Positions 31,757 through 41,701 of a stretch of DNA of 64,000 bases are shown here, piece by piece (the first letter of the stretch is position 1; each line of letters opens with the position of its first letter). Made by a program: the position numbers and the translations under genes. Source of the DNA: Magnetococcales bacterium (lineage in GTDB: Bacteria > Pseudomonadota > Magnetococcia > Magnetococcales > Magnetaquicoccaceae); the NCBI GenBank assembly GCA_015231755.1, contig JADGAZ010000003.1, forward strand, positions 124,001-188,000, given 5' to 3'. The notes below the pieces were generated by a model, which was not told where the DNA came from, made no database searches, and saw nothing but the letters and a program-made list of their open reading frames with translations.

Positions 31757-33967
31757 TTACCCCCGGCCCCCATCGCGCCAAGAAAAACGCCAACAACTGT
31801 GAATGCGGGGATTGCCCTGAAAATCCGGTCCAATGGTCTCCCGGGTGATATCCTGGACAAACAATCCCTCGGGCAAAGCCTCCCGATCCAGCCGAAACCG
31901 ACGGGAGTTGTTGGAAAAAAACAATACACCATCCGGAGTGAGCAGTCGGGCGGCCAGACCGATCAAGGTCGGGTGTTCCCGTTGCAAATCGAAGGGCCGT
32001 TCCATACGGGCGGAGTTGGAAAAAGTCGGGGGATCCAACAAAATGATGTCAAACCGCTCACCGACTCCGGATTGCACCGACTCCGCCAGCCATTCGGCGC
32101 AATCCGCCCGCACCAGGCGATGGGCCAGACCGGCATAACCATTCAAAGCCAGATTGCGCCCCGCCCACTCCAGATAGTTGCAGGACAGATCCACCGTCAC
32201 CGTGGCCGAGGCCCCTCCGGCGGCGGCATAAACCGTGGCGCTGCCGGTGTAACCGAAAAGATTCAAAAAACGCTTGCCGGCGCTGGCATCCCGAATCCGC
32301 CGTCGCAACGGGGCGTGATCCAGAAACAATCCCACATCCAACGAGTCGGTGAAATTGACCAGAAAGCGCAATCCCCCCTCCTCCACGGTGACGAACTCCC
32401 CCAACTCTCCCATCTTGCGGTACTGTCCCCCGGCCCCTTCGGACTGACGGCGCCGGGTCTTGAAATGGATCTGTTCCGGAGCGATGCCCAAAGCCACCGG
32501 AATGGCCGCCAGCACCTCCCCCAACCGACGCCGGGCCACCTGGGGATCCACCTCCGCCGGAGGACGGTACTCCTGCAAATGGATCCAGGGACCATACACA
32601 TCCACCGCCACCGCATATTCCGGCATGTCCGCGTCATAGAGCCGATAACAGCTCACCTCTGAACGCTTCAACCAGCGATCCAGCCGTTTGCGGTTCTTGC
32701 GCAGACGATTGGCGAACATCACCGCCCCCGGAGCCTCCGGATCCCCGGGCTCGGGGGCGACGCTGGTCTCCTCCACCCCTTCGGGTCCCCGCACCACTTT
32801 GGGAAGAGCCACCGGATCCAACAGCAACAACCGACAGGGAAGCGCGCCATTGTACAAAGTCCGGGCCACACGGGGTTTCACCCCCAGGGCCTCGGCCAAC
32901 TCCGGAGCGGCGGTGAAAACCGCGGCCTGCCACCCCTGCAAGCGGGTACGCAACCGGTTGCCCAACAAGGCATAGGTGGACTGCAACCGCTCGATCTCCC
33001 CCTGGCGTTCCCCATAGGGGGGATTGACCGCCATCAGTCCCGCCACACCCATGGGCCGCTCCAGATGTTCCAGATCCCGCTTCTCCACCTCGATCCACTG
33101 GGACATCCCGGCACTGGCCACATTCTCCATGGCTGCCCCCACCGCCAACGGATCCTTGTCAAACCCGAAAATCGCCGGAATGGCTCCTCTTCCGGCCCTG
33201 GCCCGTTCTCTGGCCTCGGCGACAATCCCCCGCCAGATTCCCGGATCGTGTCCCAGCCATCCCATGAAACCGAAATGATCCCGGGACAATCCCGGCGCCA
33301 CATCCCCGGCCATCCACGCCGCCTCGATCAACAAGGTACCGGATCCGCACATGGGATCCAGCAAACGGCCTCCGGCGCGGGCGATCTCGGGCCAGCCCGC
33401 CAGCATCAAAATGGCCGCCGCCAGATTTTCCTTCAGCGGCGCGCTGCCCACCTGCACCCGATAGCCCCGACGGTGCAACGCCTCCCCGGACAGATCGATG
33501 CCAATATCCACCCCGCGTCCTTCCGTCAGACGGGCATGGATGCGCAGATCAGGCCGCTCGAAATTCACCGACGGACGCATCCCCGTGCGCTCTCTCAGCC
33601 GATCCACCACCGCGTCCTTGACCTTCACCGCCCCGAATCGGGTGTGGCGCACCACCGCATTGGTCCCGGAAAAATCCACGGCCAACGTGCCTTCGGGCCG
33701 CAGATGATCCTCCCAGGGCAACGCCAGCAACGCCTGATCCAACCCGTCGATATCGTCCGCCGGCACCCGCGCCAAAGGCAGCAGCAGCCGACTGGCCACC
33801 CGGGAGTACAGACACACCCGACACACCACCGAAAAATCCCCCTCGAAGGAGACTCCGGCGGTCAATGGCCGCACCCGACGGGCACCCGCCTGGCGCAACT
33901 CGTCGGCCAGCAGGGACTCCATGCCCCGGGGCGACGAAGCGAAAAGCGTCATCCAGGCCGCGCTCAT
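31757..33967 (-). CDS. rlmKL: 23S rRNA G2445/G2069 methyltransferase
   Basis: Bifunctional fused methyltransferase of 736 residues. N-terminal THUMP domain, then the RlmL domain with DPMCGSGTLLIEAAW (SAM motif I region) and NPPYGER (catalytic motif IV), then the RlmK domain with LNLFGYTGSATVYAAAGG and LDPPTFSNS. This is the E. coli RlmKL architecture. The ATG at 33967 has GGAAA upstream at usual distance; ATG 33973 is an alternative. A much longer upstream frame lies over the gapR-like gene and is not used. It follows that gene by 16 bases on the same strand. Confidence 0.94.
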   Translation of the reverse strand: MSAAWMTLFASSPRGMESLLADELRQAGARRVRPLTAGVSFEGDFSVVCRVCLYSRVASRLLLPLARVPADDIDGLDQALLALPWEDHLRPEGTLAVDFSGTNAVVRHTRFGAVKVKDAVVDRLRERTGMRPSVNFERPDLRIHARLTEGRGVDIGIDLSGEALHRRGYRVQVGSAPLKENLAAAILMLAGWPEIARAGGRLLDPMCGSGTLLIEAAWMAGDVAPGLSRDHFGFMGWLGHDPGIWRGIVAEARERARAGRGAIPAIFGFDKDPLAVGAAMENVASAGMSQWIEVEKRDLEHLERPMGVAGLMAVNPPYGERQGEIERLQSTYALLGNRLRTRLQGWQAAVFTAAPELAEALGVKPRVARTLYNGALPCRLLLLDPVALPKVVRGPEGVEETSVAPEPGDPEAPGAVMFANRLRKNRKRLDRWLKRSEVSCYRLYDADMPEYAVAVDVYGPWIHLQEYRPPAEVDPQVARRRLGEVLAAIPVALGIAPEQIHFKTRRRQSEGAGGQYRKMGELGEFVTVEEGGLRFLVNFTDSLDVGLFLDHAPLRRRIRDASAGKRFLNLFGYTGSATVYAAAGGASATVTVDLSCNYLEWAGRNLALNGYAGLAHRLVRADCAEWLAESVQSGVGERFDIILLDPPTFSNSARMERPFDLQREHPTLIGLAARLLTPDGVLFFSNNSRRFRLDREALPEGLFVQDITRETIGPDFQGNPRIHSCWRFSWRDGGRG

Positions 33968-33983
33968 GACCATTTTCCAGGTT

Positions 33984-34277
33984 TCATTCCATGCCCAACG
34001 CACGTTTGTAAAGATCGGTGAGGGTCTCTTCCTCCTCGATCTGATGGGGCTCCATGCTGCGCAAACGCACCACCTTGCGCACGATCTTGGGGTCGAACCC
34101 CATGGCCTTGGCCTCGGCGTAAATGGCCCGAATGTCGGCGGCGATGCCAAGTTTTTCCTCTTCCAGCCGCTCGATGCGCTCGACAACCCGACGCAGATCC
34201 TCGCTGGAAATCCCTCCCAGGTCGTCCGCCGGGGTGACACGGTCGTGTCCCGCGTTTTCCACCACTTTCAAGTTCAT
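33984..34277 (-). CDS. gapR: GapR-like DUF2312 nucleoid-associated protein
   Basis: A 97-residue DUF2312 protein. Caulobacter GapR binds overtwisted DNA ahead of replication and transcription forks. The core from GGISSEDLRRVVERIERLEEEK to GFDPKIVRKVVRLR is the recognisable family pattern: a long helix followed by a helix pair with conserved FDPKIxRKVVRLR. The ATG at 34277 is preceded by GAGGG at 8 bases; a GTG three codons earlier overlaps that site and is unlikely. The family is mainly alphaproteobacterial, and so informative on taxonomy. Confidence 0.85.
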   Translation of the reverse strand: MNLKVVENAGHDRVTPADDLGGISSEDLRRVVERIERLEEEKLGIAADIRAIYAEAKAMGFDPKIVRKVVRLRSMEPHQIEEEETLTDLYKRALGME

Positions 34278-34391
34278 GTTTTGCACCCTCTTTAAAGCCA
34301 GGAACCACCCCTGGCACCAAACCTCAGGTCAAAGAAGCAGAATACCCACAATTCCTCTGTCTTGACCAGCCTTTTATGCGACCACAAACCT

Positions 34392-34400
34392 TGCTACAAT
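34392..34400 (+). promoter_or_regulatory. extended -10 promoter
   Basis: TGCTACAAT, an extended -10 (TGn-TACAAT), 56 bases before the start of the CheZ-motif gene. No good -35 is found 17 bases upstream, as is normal for extended -10 promoters. Confidence 0.4.
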
Positions 34401-34456
34401 GAATCGCTTCCATTTTATGATGCGTTGGTTCTTTGCCCCTTTCCAGGAGTCGTCAG

Positions 34457-36193
34457 ATGTCCCAATCCGATACCGAATCGAATGCCTTCTCGCAACTGGA
34501 CAAGATTGTCGCCACCCTGGATCGGATGCCCATGATCTGTTCATCGGGTTTTCATGCCATCGTGGATCACATGGGTGGATTTTCCGCCAGCTTCGCTTCG
34601 AGCGCCAGCCGGGCCGCCGCCATCCGGGAACGCCACACGGTCAAAGGCAAAGCCCAGGGACTCACCCCACTGCAACAGGAACTGACCCGCATCCACCGGG
34701 AGGTCGAAGCCGCTCTGAAACGCATGGAATCGTTGATGGAGCAAACCCTCGCCTTCGTCAAGACCACCGACGGGCTGATCCTGTGGGCACTCACCTTGGA
34801 ACAAGACGCCTTCCTGCCCCTGATGACGGACCAGATCCTCAACCAGGGCAGCGACGCCCTGGAACGCCAGACCCAATGCGCCATCATCGACAGTCTCATG
34901 CGTCAGATCCGCCCCTTGATCCATGATCTGATCTCCTCCCTGCGGGACGCCTCCACCCTGATGCAACAGTTGGCCCGACGCATGGCCGCCGACATGGATC
35001 TATCCAGCCATCGACTCAAGGTGCTCAAAACCCGCATCCGGGATGTCATCGGTCGCATGGGTCACGCCATCAGCGCCATCGACGAGGCCTGTCAGAAGAT
35101 CGAAGGTCACGCCGAATCCAATAATGGGGTGTTGTTCGACATGATGCAAACCATGCAGTACGACGACATCACCGCCCAGCGTCTCGCCCATGTGAGCGAA
35201 GCCCTGCGCCAGGGGCGGGAAAAACTGGCCACGGCCAACGACGATCCCACCCCCATGCGCTGGTTTGCCATGGTGACCCGCATCTCCATCGAACAACTCG
35301 AAGAGACCGCCGGAGATCTGGTCACCGCGGTCCAGGCCATGCACCAACACCTGACCCGCATCTCCGATCTGGCGGAAGCCCAAAAGAAAACCATCTTCGC
35401 GGCCCGTAACGTCAGCATGGAATTTCAACAGGATGTGGCCGAAGCCGCCTATCATCTGGCAGCCATGCTCAAGCTGCCGATTCTCGACGACTCCCTGCTT
35501 TCCGAAATCCTCAAGACCCTCTCCCAGACGGAAAACACCCTGTTCATGGCCCACAAATCCATGGAAACCCTGGACAAAACCGCCCATCGCCTCGCCAGCC
35601 TCACCCGGGATGTCAACACCCGCGGTTTCGGCAAACTGGAAACCCTCACCGAGGCGATCCAGGAGTTGGCACGTCGGGTCCACGAGGAGGGCCATCAGAA
35701 AGGGGATGAACTGCTCCAAGCCGCCGAGTCGGTCCAAAACATCAACGGCGAATTCTCCGAACAAGGCGCCCCAAAAATCATGAGCGCCGGGGTGATGCTG
35801 CGTCGCGTGCCTCTGACCATCCGCCGTCTGGAGATGAGCAACGCGGATCTGGCCACCATCTTTTCCGAGTCCCTGGCGGAAACCCAGGCCACCTACAATC
35901 AGATCATGCTGTTGACCTCGGACATCACCTTTCATACCGCCATCCGCCACTCCTCGTCCCACATCATCCGGGAACTGAACACCATCCTGCAGGACCGGAC
36001 CGGAACCCTTCTGGCCACCCTGGAAAGCGAATGCGCCGCCATGGCCGACTCCTTCAAAGGACTGCGGGCCATCTATACCATGGAAAGCGAACGACGCATC
36101 CATGCCGCGCTCCTGGGCCAGGTCAGCGGAGGAGAGGAGAATGAAGAGAGCGGTCCGGCTCCCGAAGAAGACGACGGCTTCGAACTGTTTTAA
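34457..36193 (+). CDS. long helical protein with CheZ-like phosphatase motif
   Basis: A 578-residue protein without membrane segments, almost entirely helical with long coiled-coil stretches. Residues 237-241 read DITAQ inside MQYDDITAQRLAHV, matching the CheZ active-site pattern DLTGQ (Asp and Gln activate water on phospho-CheY). The C-terminus is an acidic linker ending EDDGFELF, similar in kind to the CheY-binding tail of CheZ. The rest resembles no domain I know, and the size is more than twice that of CheZ. The ATG at 34457 follows AGGAG. It is transcribed alone, divergent from gapR. A phosphatase for one of the receivers here is a hypothesis. Confidence 0.6.
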   Translation: MSQSDTESNAFSQLDKIVATLDRMPMICSSGFHAIVDHMGGFSASFASSASRAAAIRERHTVKGKAQGLTPLQQELTRIHREVEAALKRMESLMEQTLAFVKTTDGLILWALTLEQDAFLPLMTDQILNQGSDALERQTQCAIIDSLMRQIRPLIHDLISSLRDASTLMQQLARRMAADMDLSSHRLKVLKTRIRDVIGRMGHAISAIDEACQKIEGHAESNNGVLFDMMQTMQYDDITAQRLAHVSEALRQGREKLATANDDPTPMRWFAMVTRISIEQLEETAGDLVTAVQAMHQHLTRISDLAEAQKKTIFAARNVSMEFQQDVAEAAYHLAAMLKLPILDDSLLSEILKTLSQTENTLFMAHKSMETLDKTAHRLASLTRDVNTRGFGKLETLTEAIQELARRVHEEGHQKGDELLQAAESVQNINGEFSEQGAPKIMSAGVMLRRVPLTIRRLEMSNADLATIFSESLAETQATYNQIMLLTSDITFHTAIRHSSSHIIRELNTILQDRTGTLLATLESECAAMADSFKGLRAIYTMESERRIHAALLGQVSGGEENEESGPAPEEDDGFELF

Positions 36194-36265
36194 GCAAACC
36201 CGGAAATACCAACGAACCAAGCAGGAGAGGATCCGGCCACAATCGTGTGCCGGTTTCAAAAAAAA

Positions 36266-36310
36266 CGCCCTTGCAGTGAACCGTCAAGACAACCGTTCAC
36301 CACAAGGGCG
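36266..36310. terminator. bidirectional terminator (htpG / CheZ-like gene)
   Basis: Hairpin with CGCCCTTG (36266-36273) pairing CAAGGGCG (36303-36310) and an inner GTGAAC/GTTCAC pair. On the minus strand it runs into eight Ts, ending htpG; on the plus strand a weaker CTTCTTTTT follows, ending the CheZ-motif gene. Confidence 0.8.
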
Positions 36311-36339
36311 GACTCTTCTTTTTAAAATTCAAGACCTTT

Positions 36340-38280
36340 TCAGGCAGACTTGCCCGCCAGCAGCAGACCGTTGAGACGACGAACGAAATCCGCCGGATCT
36401 TCCAACTGTCCCCCCTCGCTCAACAGTGCCTGGGAAAACAGAATGTGGGAAAGATCGTCGAAACGTTGCGTGTTTTGCTCTTCTTTGAGGCGCTCCACCA
36501 AAGGATGGGCGGGATTGAGTTCCAGGGTACGCTTGGTGGACGGGGTTTTCTGGCCGGCCTCCCGCAGGATTCGCTCCATGGAAGCGCTCAGATCGTGTTC
36601 GCCGCTCACCAGACACGACGGCGAATCGGTAAGACGGTTGGTGACACGCACCTCTTTCACCAGCTCTCCCAGACCTTTTTGCACCCGCTCGATCAGATCC
36701 TTGAACTCCCCTTGATATTTCTCCAACTCCTTCTTGTCCGCCTCGTCTTCCAGCTCCCCGAGATCCAGTCCCCCCTTGGCCACGGAATGCAGCGGCTTGC
36801 CGTCGAACTCGTGCAGATGGTTCACCAGCCACTCGTCCACCCGATCGGTCAACAGCAGCACCTCGATGCCCTTCTTGCGGAAGATCTCCAGATGGGGATG
36901 GTGCCGGGCCGCCTCCAGGGATTCGCCATTGACGTAGTAGATCGCCTTTTGTTGCTCTTTCATGCGGGAGACATAAGCCTCCAGGGAGACATCCTGTACC
37001 TTGGAATCCGCATGGGTGCTGGAAAACCGCAACAGCTTGGCCACCCGCTCCCGATGGGCGAAATCCTCGATCACCCCTTCCTTGAGCACCACGCCAAAGG
37101 TATCCCAGAACTGCTGATACTTCTCGGCGTCGTTTTTGGCCATATCCTCCAGCAAGGAGAAGACCTTGCCCACCATCCCCTTCTTGATGGCATCCACCGC
37201 CGGATTTTTCTGCAAAATCTCCCGGGAGACGTTGAGGGGCAGGTCCGTGGAGTCCACCACGCCGCGCACGAAGCGCATGTAACGGGGCATTAGATCCTCC
37301 GCCCCTTCCATGATGAAGACCCGACGCACATACAGCTTGACCCCATGCTTGCGATCCCGATCCCACAGATCGAAAGGGGCGCGCTTGGGCACATACAGCA
37401 GCACGGTATATTCGTATTTGCCCTCCAGACGGGCATGGATGTGAGCCAGGGGATCTTCAAAATCATGGCCCACGTGCTTGTAGAACTCGGTATATTCTTC
37501 TTCGGTGATCTCGGACTTGGCACGGGTCCACAGGGCGGAGGCCTTGTTGACGGTCTCCCATTGCGGTTGTTTGTCTTCCGGAGTGGTGTCGGTCTTGTCT
37601 TCGTCCCCCTCTTCATCTCCGGAATAACCGGCGGATTGAAGCATCAGGATGGGCCAGGAGACATGATCGGAAAACTTGCGAATCGTGGAGCGTACCCGCC
37701 AGTCGTCGAGGAAATCCTTCTCCTCGGGCTTGAGGTGCAAAATCACATCCGTGCCCCGGGACTCCTTGGTGACGGTCTCCAGGGTGTATTCCCCGTTGCC
37801 CGCCGACTCCCAGCGCACCGCCTCACCGCTGGACGCTCCCGCCTTGCGGGTGACCAGGGTGACCCGATCGGCCACGATGAAGGCCGAATAAAAACCCACT
37901 CCGAACTGTCCGATCAGATTGGCATCCTTGGCCTGATCCGCGGCCAGGGACTGGAGAAACTCCTTGGTGCCGGAACGGGCGATGGTGCCGATGTTGGTGG
38001 TCACCTCGTCTGCGGTCATGCCGATACCGTTATCGGAAATCGTGAGGGTATTGGCCTCCTTGTCAAAGATGACACGGATGGCAATCTGGGAATCCCCCTC
38101 ATAGAGACCATCGTTGGAAATGGCCTCAAAGCGCAACTTGTCCGCCGCGTCCGAAGCGTTGGAGATCAATTCCCGCAAAAAAATCTCCTTGTTGCTGTAC
38201 AAGGAGTGGATCATCAGATCCAACAACTGCCGAACCTCGGTCTGAAACGCACGGGTCTGTTTGCCTTCCGACGTGCTCAT
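36340..38280 (-). CDS. htpG: HSP90-family chaperone HtpG
   Basis: ATP-dependent cytosolic chaperone of 646 residues. The GHKL ATPase motifs are clear: [30 protein letters not shown] and [11 protein letters not shown] in the first 130 residues, followed by the middle domain and the C-terminal dimerisation domain. A short acidic, Asp/Glu-rich insert ([16 protein letters not shown]) sits between N and middle domains. ATG 38280 follows AGGAG; a frame start at 38430 has no support. A sigma32-like promoter lies about 90 bases upstream and a hairpin terminator follows the stop, so it is probably a single heat-shock transcript. Confidence 0.97.
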   Translation of the reverse strand: MSTSEGKQTRAFQTEVRQLLDLMIHSLYSNKEIFLRELISNASDAADKLRFEAISNDGLYEGDSQIAIRVIFDKEANTLTISDNGIGMTADEVTTNIGTIARSGTKEFLQSLAADQAKDANLIGQFGVGFYSAFIVADRVTLVTRKAGASSGEAVRWESAGNGEYTLETVTKESRGTDVILHLKPEEKDFLDDWRVRSTIRKFSDHVSWPILMLQSAGYSGDEEGDEDKTDTTPEDKQPQWETVNKASALWTRAKSEITEEEYTEFYKHVGHDFEDPLAHIHARLEGKYEYTVLLYVPKRAPFDLWDRDRKHGVKLYVRRVFIMEGAEDLMPRYMRFVRGVVDSTDLPLNVSREILQKNPAVDAIKKGMVGKVFSLLEDMAKNDAEKYQQFWDTFGVVLKEGVIEDFAHRERVAKLLRFSSTHADSKVQDVSLEAYVSRMKEQQKAIYYVNGESLEAARHHPHLEIFRKKGIEVLLLTDRVDEWLVNHLHEFDGKPLHSVAKGGLDLGELEDEADKKELEKYQGEFKDLIERVQKGLGELVKEVRVTNRLTDSPSCLVSGEHDLSASMERILREAGQKTPSTKRTLELNPAHPLVERLKEEQNTQRFDDLSHILFSQALLSEGGQLEDPADFVRRLNGLLLAGKSA

Positions 38281-38371
38281 AATGCCCAACTCCTCTTTTT
38301 CCTGGTTTTTGAACTTTTTATCCGCCGGATCCGGCGGGAACGCGCCCACAGCCGCGCCAAATTGTGCTTTG

Positions 38372-38400
38372 ATATGGGATTGCCTGTCCCAGGATGCAAG
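38372..38400 (-). promoter_or_regulatory. sigma32-like heat-shock promoter of htpG
   Basis: On the minus strand CTTGCA (38400-38395), a 15 bp spacer and TCCCATAT (38379-38372), close to the RpoH consensus CTTGAA-N13/17-CCCCATNT. It would start the transcript about 85 bases before the htpG start codon. htpG is a known RpoH target in E. coli. Confidence 0.6.
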
Positions 38401-38539
38401 GGGCAGGTCAATTTTTTCTCCCCGGAACACGGAAACGGTTTTTTTTTGGCGAGAAATGGCTTATCAATACTCTTTGGCTGTTAAAGAAACTTTTCCCCCG
38501 GACCAACCCCCATCCGCACGGCGCGAAAGCGGTCAGGCC

Positions 38540-38947
38540 ATGCCACTCGTCAAATCGATTCCCCTGTTCACCTTCATGCTGGCGATTCTCAACGGCATGA
38601 TTTTCGCGCACCCTCTCCACCCGGAGTTCAGCCCGGATACCAGACTGCTCACCCTGGCCTTGACCTCCGGCGCCCAGTTGACCTTCACCCTCTCCGACGT
38701 ACTGATCCTGGTCGGCGTGGCCGCCCTCTACATCGAAATCTTCAAGGCGACCCGCTCCGGCACCGAATCGATCGTCGATCACCTGTTTTCCATGGTGGTG
38801 TTTGTGGTCTTCTTGGTGGAATTTCTGATCTTCAAGCCGGCGGGCACCATCTTGTTTCTGACCATGACCGTCATGTCCCTCCTGGATGTGGTGGCGGGAT
38901 TCACCGTGACCATCTCCACCTCACGCCGGGATATCGGGCGCTCCTGA
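38540..38947 (+). CDS. small polytopic membrane protein, unknown
   Basis: A 135-residue protein with four hydrophobic segments (about 5-22, 48-66, 80-96, 98-120) and short loops, ending in a basic cytoplasmic tail. It is not assigned to a named family. The ATG at 38540 is chosen because the membrane helix begins immediately; an in-frame ATG at 38456 adds 28 polar residues and cannot be excluded. Divergent from htpG and nine bases before the Rpn-family nuclease gene, with which it may be cotranscribed. Confidence 0.65.
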   Translation: MPLVKSIPLFTFMLAILNGMIFAHPLHPEFSPDTRLLTLALTSGAQLTFTLSDVLILVGVAALYIEIFKATRSGTESIVDHLFSMVVFVVFLVEFLIFKPAGTILFLTMTVMSLLDVVAGFTVTISTSRRDIGRS

Positions 38948-38955
38948 ACCCCGCC

Positions 38956-40029
38956 ATGACCGATCTGGTCCAACCACACGACAAGCTGTTCAAGGCGTTG
39001 ATGTCCAACCCGGAAACCGCCGGGGCCTTATTGCGTGAACATCTGCCCCAAGAAATCGTCGCCTTGCTGGCTTGCGATCACCCGGAACTGGTCAAAGGTT
39101 CCTTCATCAGTCCGGAGTTGCGCCCTTATTTTTCCGACATGATCTTCAAAGCCAAAACGTTGAGCCTCAAGGATCTGTATTTCTATCTGCTGGTGGAGCA
39201 TAAAAGCTTTCACGACCGCAAAGTGGCTTGGCAGCTCGACCGTGGACGCCACCGCTTCATGGAACAAAAAGAAAAAGAAAATCCGGATTGGCTCACCCTG
39301 CCCGCCATCATCCCCTTCGTGTTGTATCACGGGGCACAGGAGTGGACCATTCCCACCGATTTTCTCTCCCTGGTGGACTGCGATGAGGCCCTGCGGCCAT
39401 GGCTGACCAATTTCACCTATGCGCTGGTCAACATTGGCACGATTCCCGATGACCAACTCTCCACCCATGCCCGGCTCAAAGCCGGTTTGTTGGCCTTGAA
39501 ATATGGAACCCGGGATGCCCAATCCCAAATGGAGGCCCTCGACAGCATCACCCGCGCCCTGATCGAGGCTCCAGAGCTGTTGATCCCGGTGATGATTTAT
39601 CTGTTGACCACCTTTGACTCCCTGGACCAAAATAGTGTGCAGGATATCGTCGTCCAGGTTTCACCACAGGAGGCTCCCATGATGCAATCCATCTATGCGC
39701 GCGAACTCATTGCTCAATACAAAGACACATGGATTCAGGAAGGACTGCTGGCAGGCATTCTGGAAGGCAAACAGGAAGGACTGCTGGAAGGCAAACAAGA
39801 AGGACTGCTGGAAGGCAAACAGGAAGGACTGCTGGAAGGCAAACAAGAAGGCAAACAGGAAGGATTGCTGGAAGGCAAAGCCGAAATGCTGCTCCAACTG
39901 CTTCAAGAACGTTTTGGCGTCATCCCCAAGTCCATTCAAGAACAGGTGACCAGCGCCGGACTGGACGACATGAAAGCCTGGACCAGCCGACTGTTCAAGG
40001 CCGAATCCTTGTCCGCTATTTTCCAATGA
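38956..40029 (+). CDS. Rpn-family recombination-promoting nuclease
   Basis: A 357-residue protein of the Rpn/YhgA family (PD-(D/E)xK nuclease fold). The N-terminus has DKLFKALMSNPETAGALLREHLP, and the active-site residues are seen in YFSDMI (Asp about 54) and YLLVEHKS (ExK about 77-79), as in active E. coli RpnA. The C-terminus holds tandem LLEGKQEG repeats, then a conserved end region LLxLLxERFG. Rpn proteins promote RecA-independent recombination and some act in phage defence. Repeat length probably varies by slippage. It is convergent with the polyferredoxin gene. Confidence 0.88.
   Translation: MTDLVQPHDKLFKALMSNPETAGALLREHLPQEIVALLACDHPELVKGSFISPELRPYFSDMIFKAKTLSLKDLYFYLLVEHKSFHDRKVAWQLDRGRHRFMEQKEKENPDWLTLPAIIPFVLYHGAQEWTIPTDFLSLVDCDEALRPWLTNFTYALVNIGTIPDDQLSTHARLKAGLLALKYGTRDAQSQMEALDSITRALIEAPELLIPVMIYLLTTFDSLDQNSVQDIVVQVSPQEAPMMQSIYARELIAQYKDTWIQEGLLAGILEGKQEGLLEGKQEGLLEGKQEGLLEGKQEGKQEGLLEGKAEMLLQLLQERFGVIPKSIQEQVTSAGLDDMKAWTSRLFKAESLSAIFQ
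39766..39879 (+). repeat. 24-base tandem repeat in the Rpn gene
   Basis: Four near-perfect copies of GGCAAACAGGAAGGACTGCTGGAA plus a 12-base half copy before the last one. Each full unit encodes eight residues (GKQEGLLE), so gain or loss keeps the frame. Confidence 0.9.
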
Positions 40030-40141
40030 CCAGCGGCCTTGGGGTTTCATACGGCAAACCGCTGGCTGACCGACCGTGGACGGTTGCACCCCAATCATCC
40101 ACCCCCCATGGGACATCGGAAACACGGTTTCTCCAGCCAGC

Positions 40142-41692
40142 TCACCCCAATCCTGTGTCAATCGTCCCCTCAATCCACCCGGATTGCTGATTCAACAGCA
40201 TCCGGTTGTCCCCGGAGCGGCTCTCCCCCACCGAAGAGACCCGAATGGCGGCCAGATCCGTCACCGGGCACTTGTTTTCACAGATTCCGCAGCCGATACA
40301 CAGTTCCGGCTGCACAAAAGGACGCTTGAGGGTCACCTTGCGCCCGTCCCGACTGGTGATGGCGACAGTTTCGTACCAGATGGCCTTGGGAGAGGTGGGA
40401 CAGGTCTCTTCGCAGACGATGCAAGGCACATCCATGGCCCAGGGCAAGCAGCGTCCCCGATCGAAAAAGGCAGTCCCCAGACGCACGGGTTTGGTGAAGG
40501 GAGGGGCTCCCACCTTTTCGGCCACGGAGAGGGGACGGATGGCGGCGGTGGGGCAGACCTGACCACACAAGACGCAATGGTGTTCGCAATAGCCGACGGC
40601 ATTCATCAGCAGCGGGGTCCACAACCCCTCGAAGCCGGCTTCGAGCAACGCGGGTTGCAACACGTTGGTGGGGCAGACCCGCATGCACAGACCGCACTTG
40701 ATGCAACGGGCGAGGAATTGGGCTTCCGGCAGAGATCCCGGAGGACGGATCACCTCGGGCGTGGGGGTGGAACGGGGGGACAGGGTGCTGCGGGTCATGG
40801 GAACCGCCACCACCGCGGCCAGGGCGACCTCCACCACCCGACGCCGGTTGAGATCCAACGGCCGCCCGATGGAACTGCGGGAGCCGGCCAGACCATAATG
40901 CAACGCCTGGGTACCACACGCCTCGATGCAGTTCATGCACAGGTGACACTCGGTGTGACGCAGCGCCCCATCCGGGTCCGCTGCGCCCTGACAGGCCCGC
41001 AGGCACTGTTTGCACTGGTTGCACCGGTCCACATCCCGGCGGATGCGCCACAGCGACCACTGGGCGCACCATCCCAGCAAGGCTCCCAGGGGACACAACG
41101 CCCGACACCAGAAACGGGTGATCAAACGGTTGGCCAACAAAATCGCCAGCAGCACCCCACCGATCAACACTCCCCCATGAAAAACCGCCGGCAGGGCGAA
41201 CCATCCCCCGCCACCGGCCCGATCCACGGCGGGCAACAGCGACAAGGTGAAGGAGCGGTAGATCAAGGCGATGGGATCAAGCAGGCCGGTCTGCAAGGAA
41301 CCCAACCCCGCGAAAACCAGCAACACCACCAGCAGGTAATACTTGACACGGTACACAGGGCGATACCGGTTCTCCTCCCACGACTCCACCGCTCGGCGCC
41401 GATGGAAGATGTGACTCAACACCTGATTGACGATCCCCAAAGGACAGATCCAGGAACAAAAAAAACGCCCCAGAAACAAAGTCGGAATCAGGATCAGCAA
41501 AGCCAGGGCCAACCCCTTGTAAAGGGTGTGACTGGTCAGGAATCCCCCCAAAGCGGTGAGTGGATCCAGTTGCAAAAACAGGCCGACCTCAAACCCCTTG
41601 AGGCGCTCGAACTCCCCGGCCCACAAAAGAAATCCAAACAGGCCCAGAAAGAAGGCCGCGTAAATCCGTCTGACACCCCGCAAACCGCCCAT
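40142..41692 (-). CDS. NapH/NosR-type membrane polyferredoxin
   Basis: A 516-residue integral membrane iron-sulfur protein. The N-terminal half has about five membrane helices and two CxxxCP signatures (FFCSWICPLG, FWCRALCPLG) of the NapH/NosR/RdxA group. At least six Cys clusters follow, among them CNQCKQCLRAC, CHLCMNCIEAC, CIKCGLCMRVCP and CIGCGICENKCP, enough for several [4Fe-4S] clusters; a further helix lies near residues 285-300. The role is likely electron transfer between quinol or the cytoplasm and exported redox partners. Last gene of a four-gene operon. The electron donor is unknown. Confidence 0.88.
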   Translation of the reverse strand: MGGLRGVRRIYAAFFLGLFGFLLWAGEFERLKGFEVGLFLQLDPLTALGGFLTSHTLYKGLALALLILIPTLFLGRFFCSWICPLGIVNQVLSHIFHRRRAVESWEENRYRPVYRVKYYLLVVLLVFAGLGSLQTGLLDPIALIYRSFTLSLLPAVDRAGGGGWFALPAVFHGGVLIGGVLLAILLANRLITRFWCRALCPLGALLGWCAQWSLWRIRRDVDRCNQCKQCLRACQGAADPDGALRHTECHLCMNCIEACGTQALHYGLAGSRSSIGRPLDLNRRRVVEVALAAVVAVPMTRSTLSPRSTPTPEVIRPPGSLPEAQFLARCIKCGLCMRVCPTNVLQPALLEAGFEGLWTPLLMNAVGYCEHHCVLCGQVCPTAAIRPLSVAEKVGAPPFTKPVRLGTAFFDRGRCLPWAMDVPCIVCEETCPTSPKAIWYETVAITSRDGRKVTLKRPFVQPELCIGCGICENKCPVTDLAAIRVSSVGESRSGDNRMLLNQQSGWIEGTIDTGLG

Positions 41693-41701
41693 GCCGTCCC
41701 C

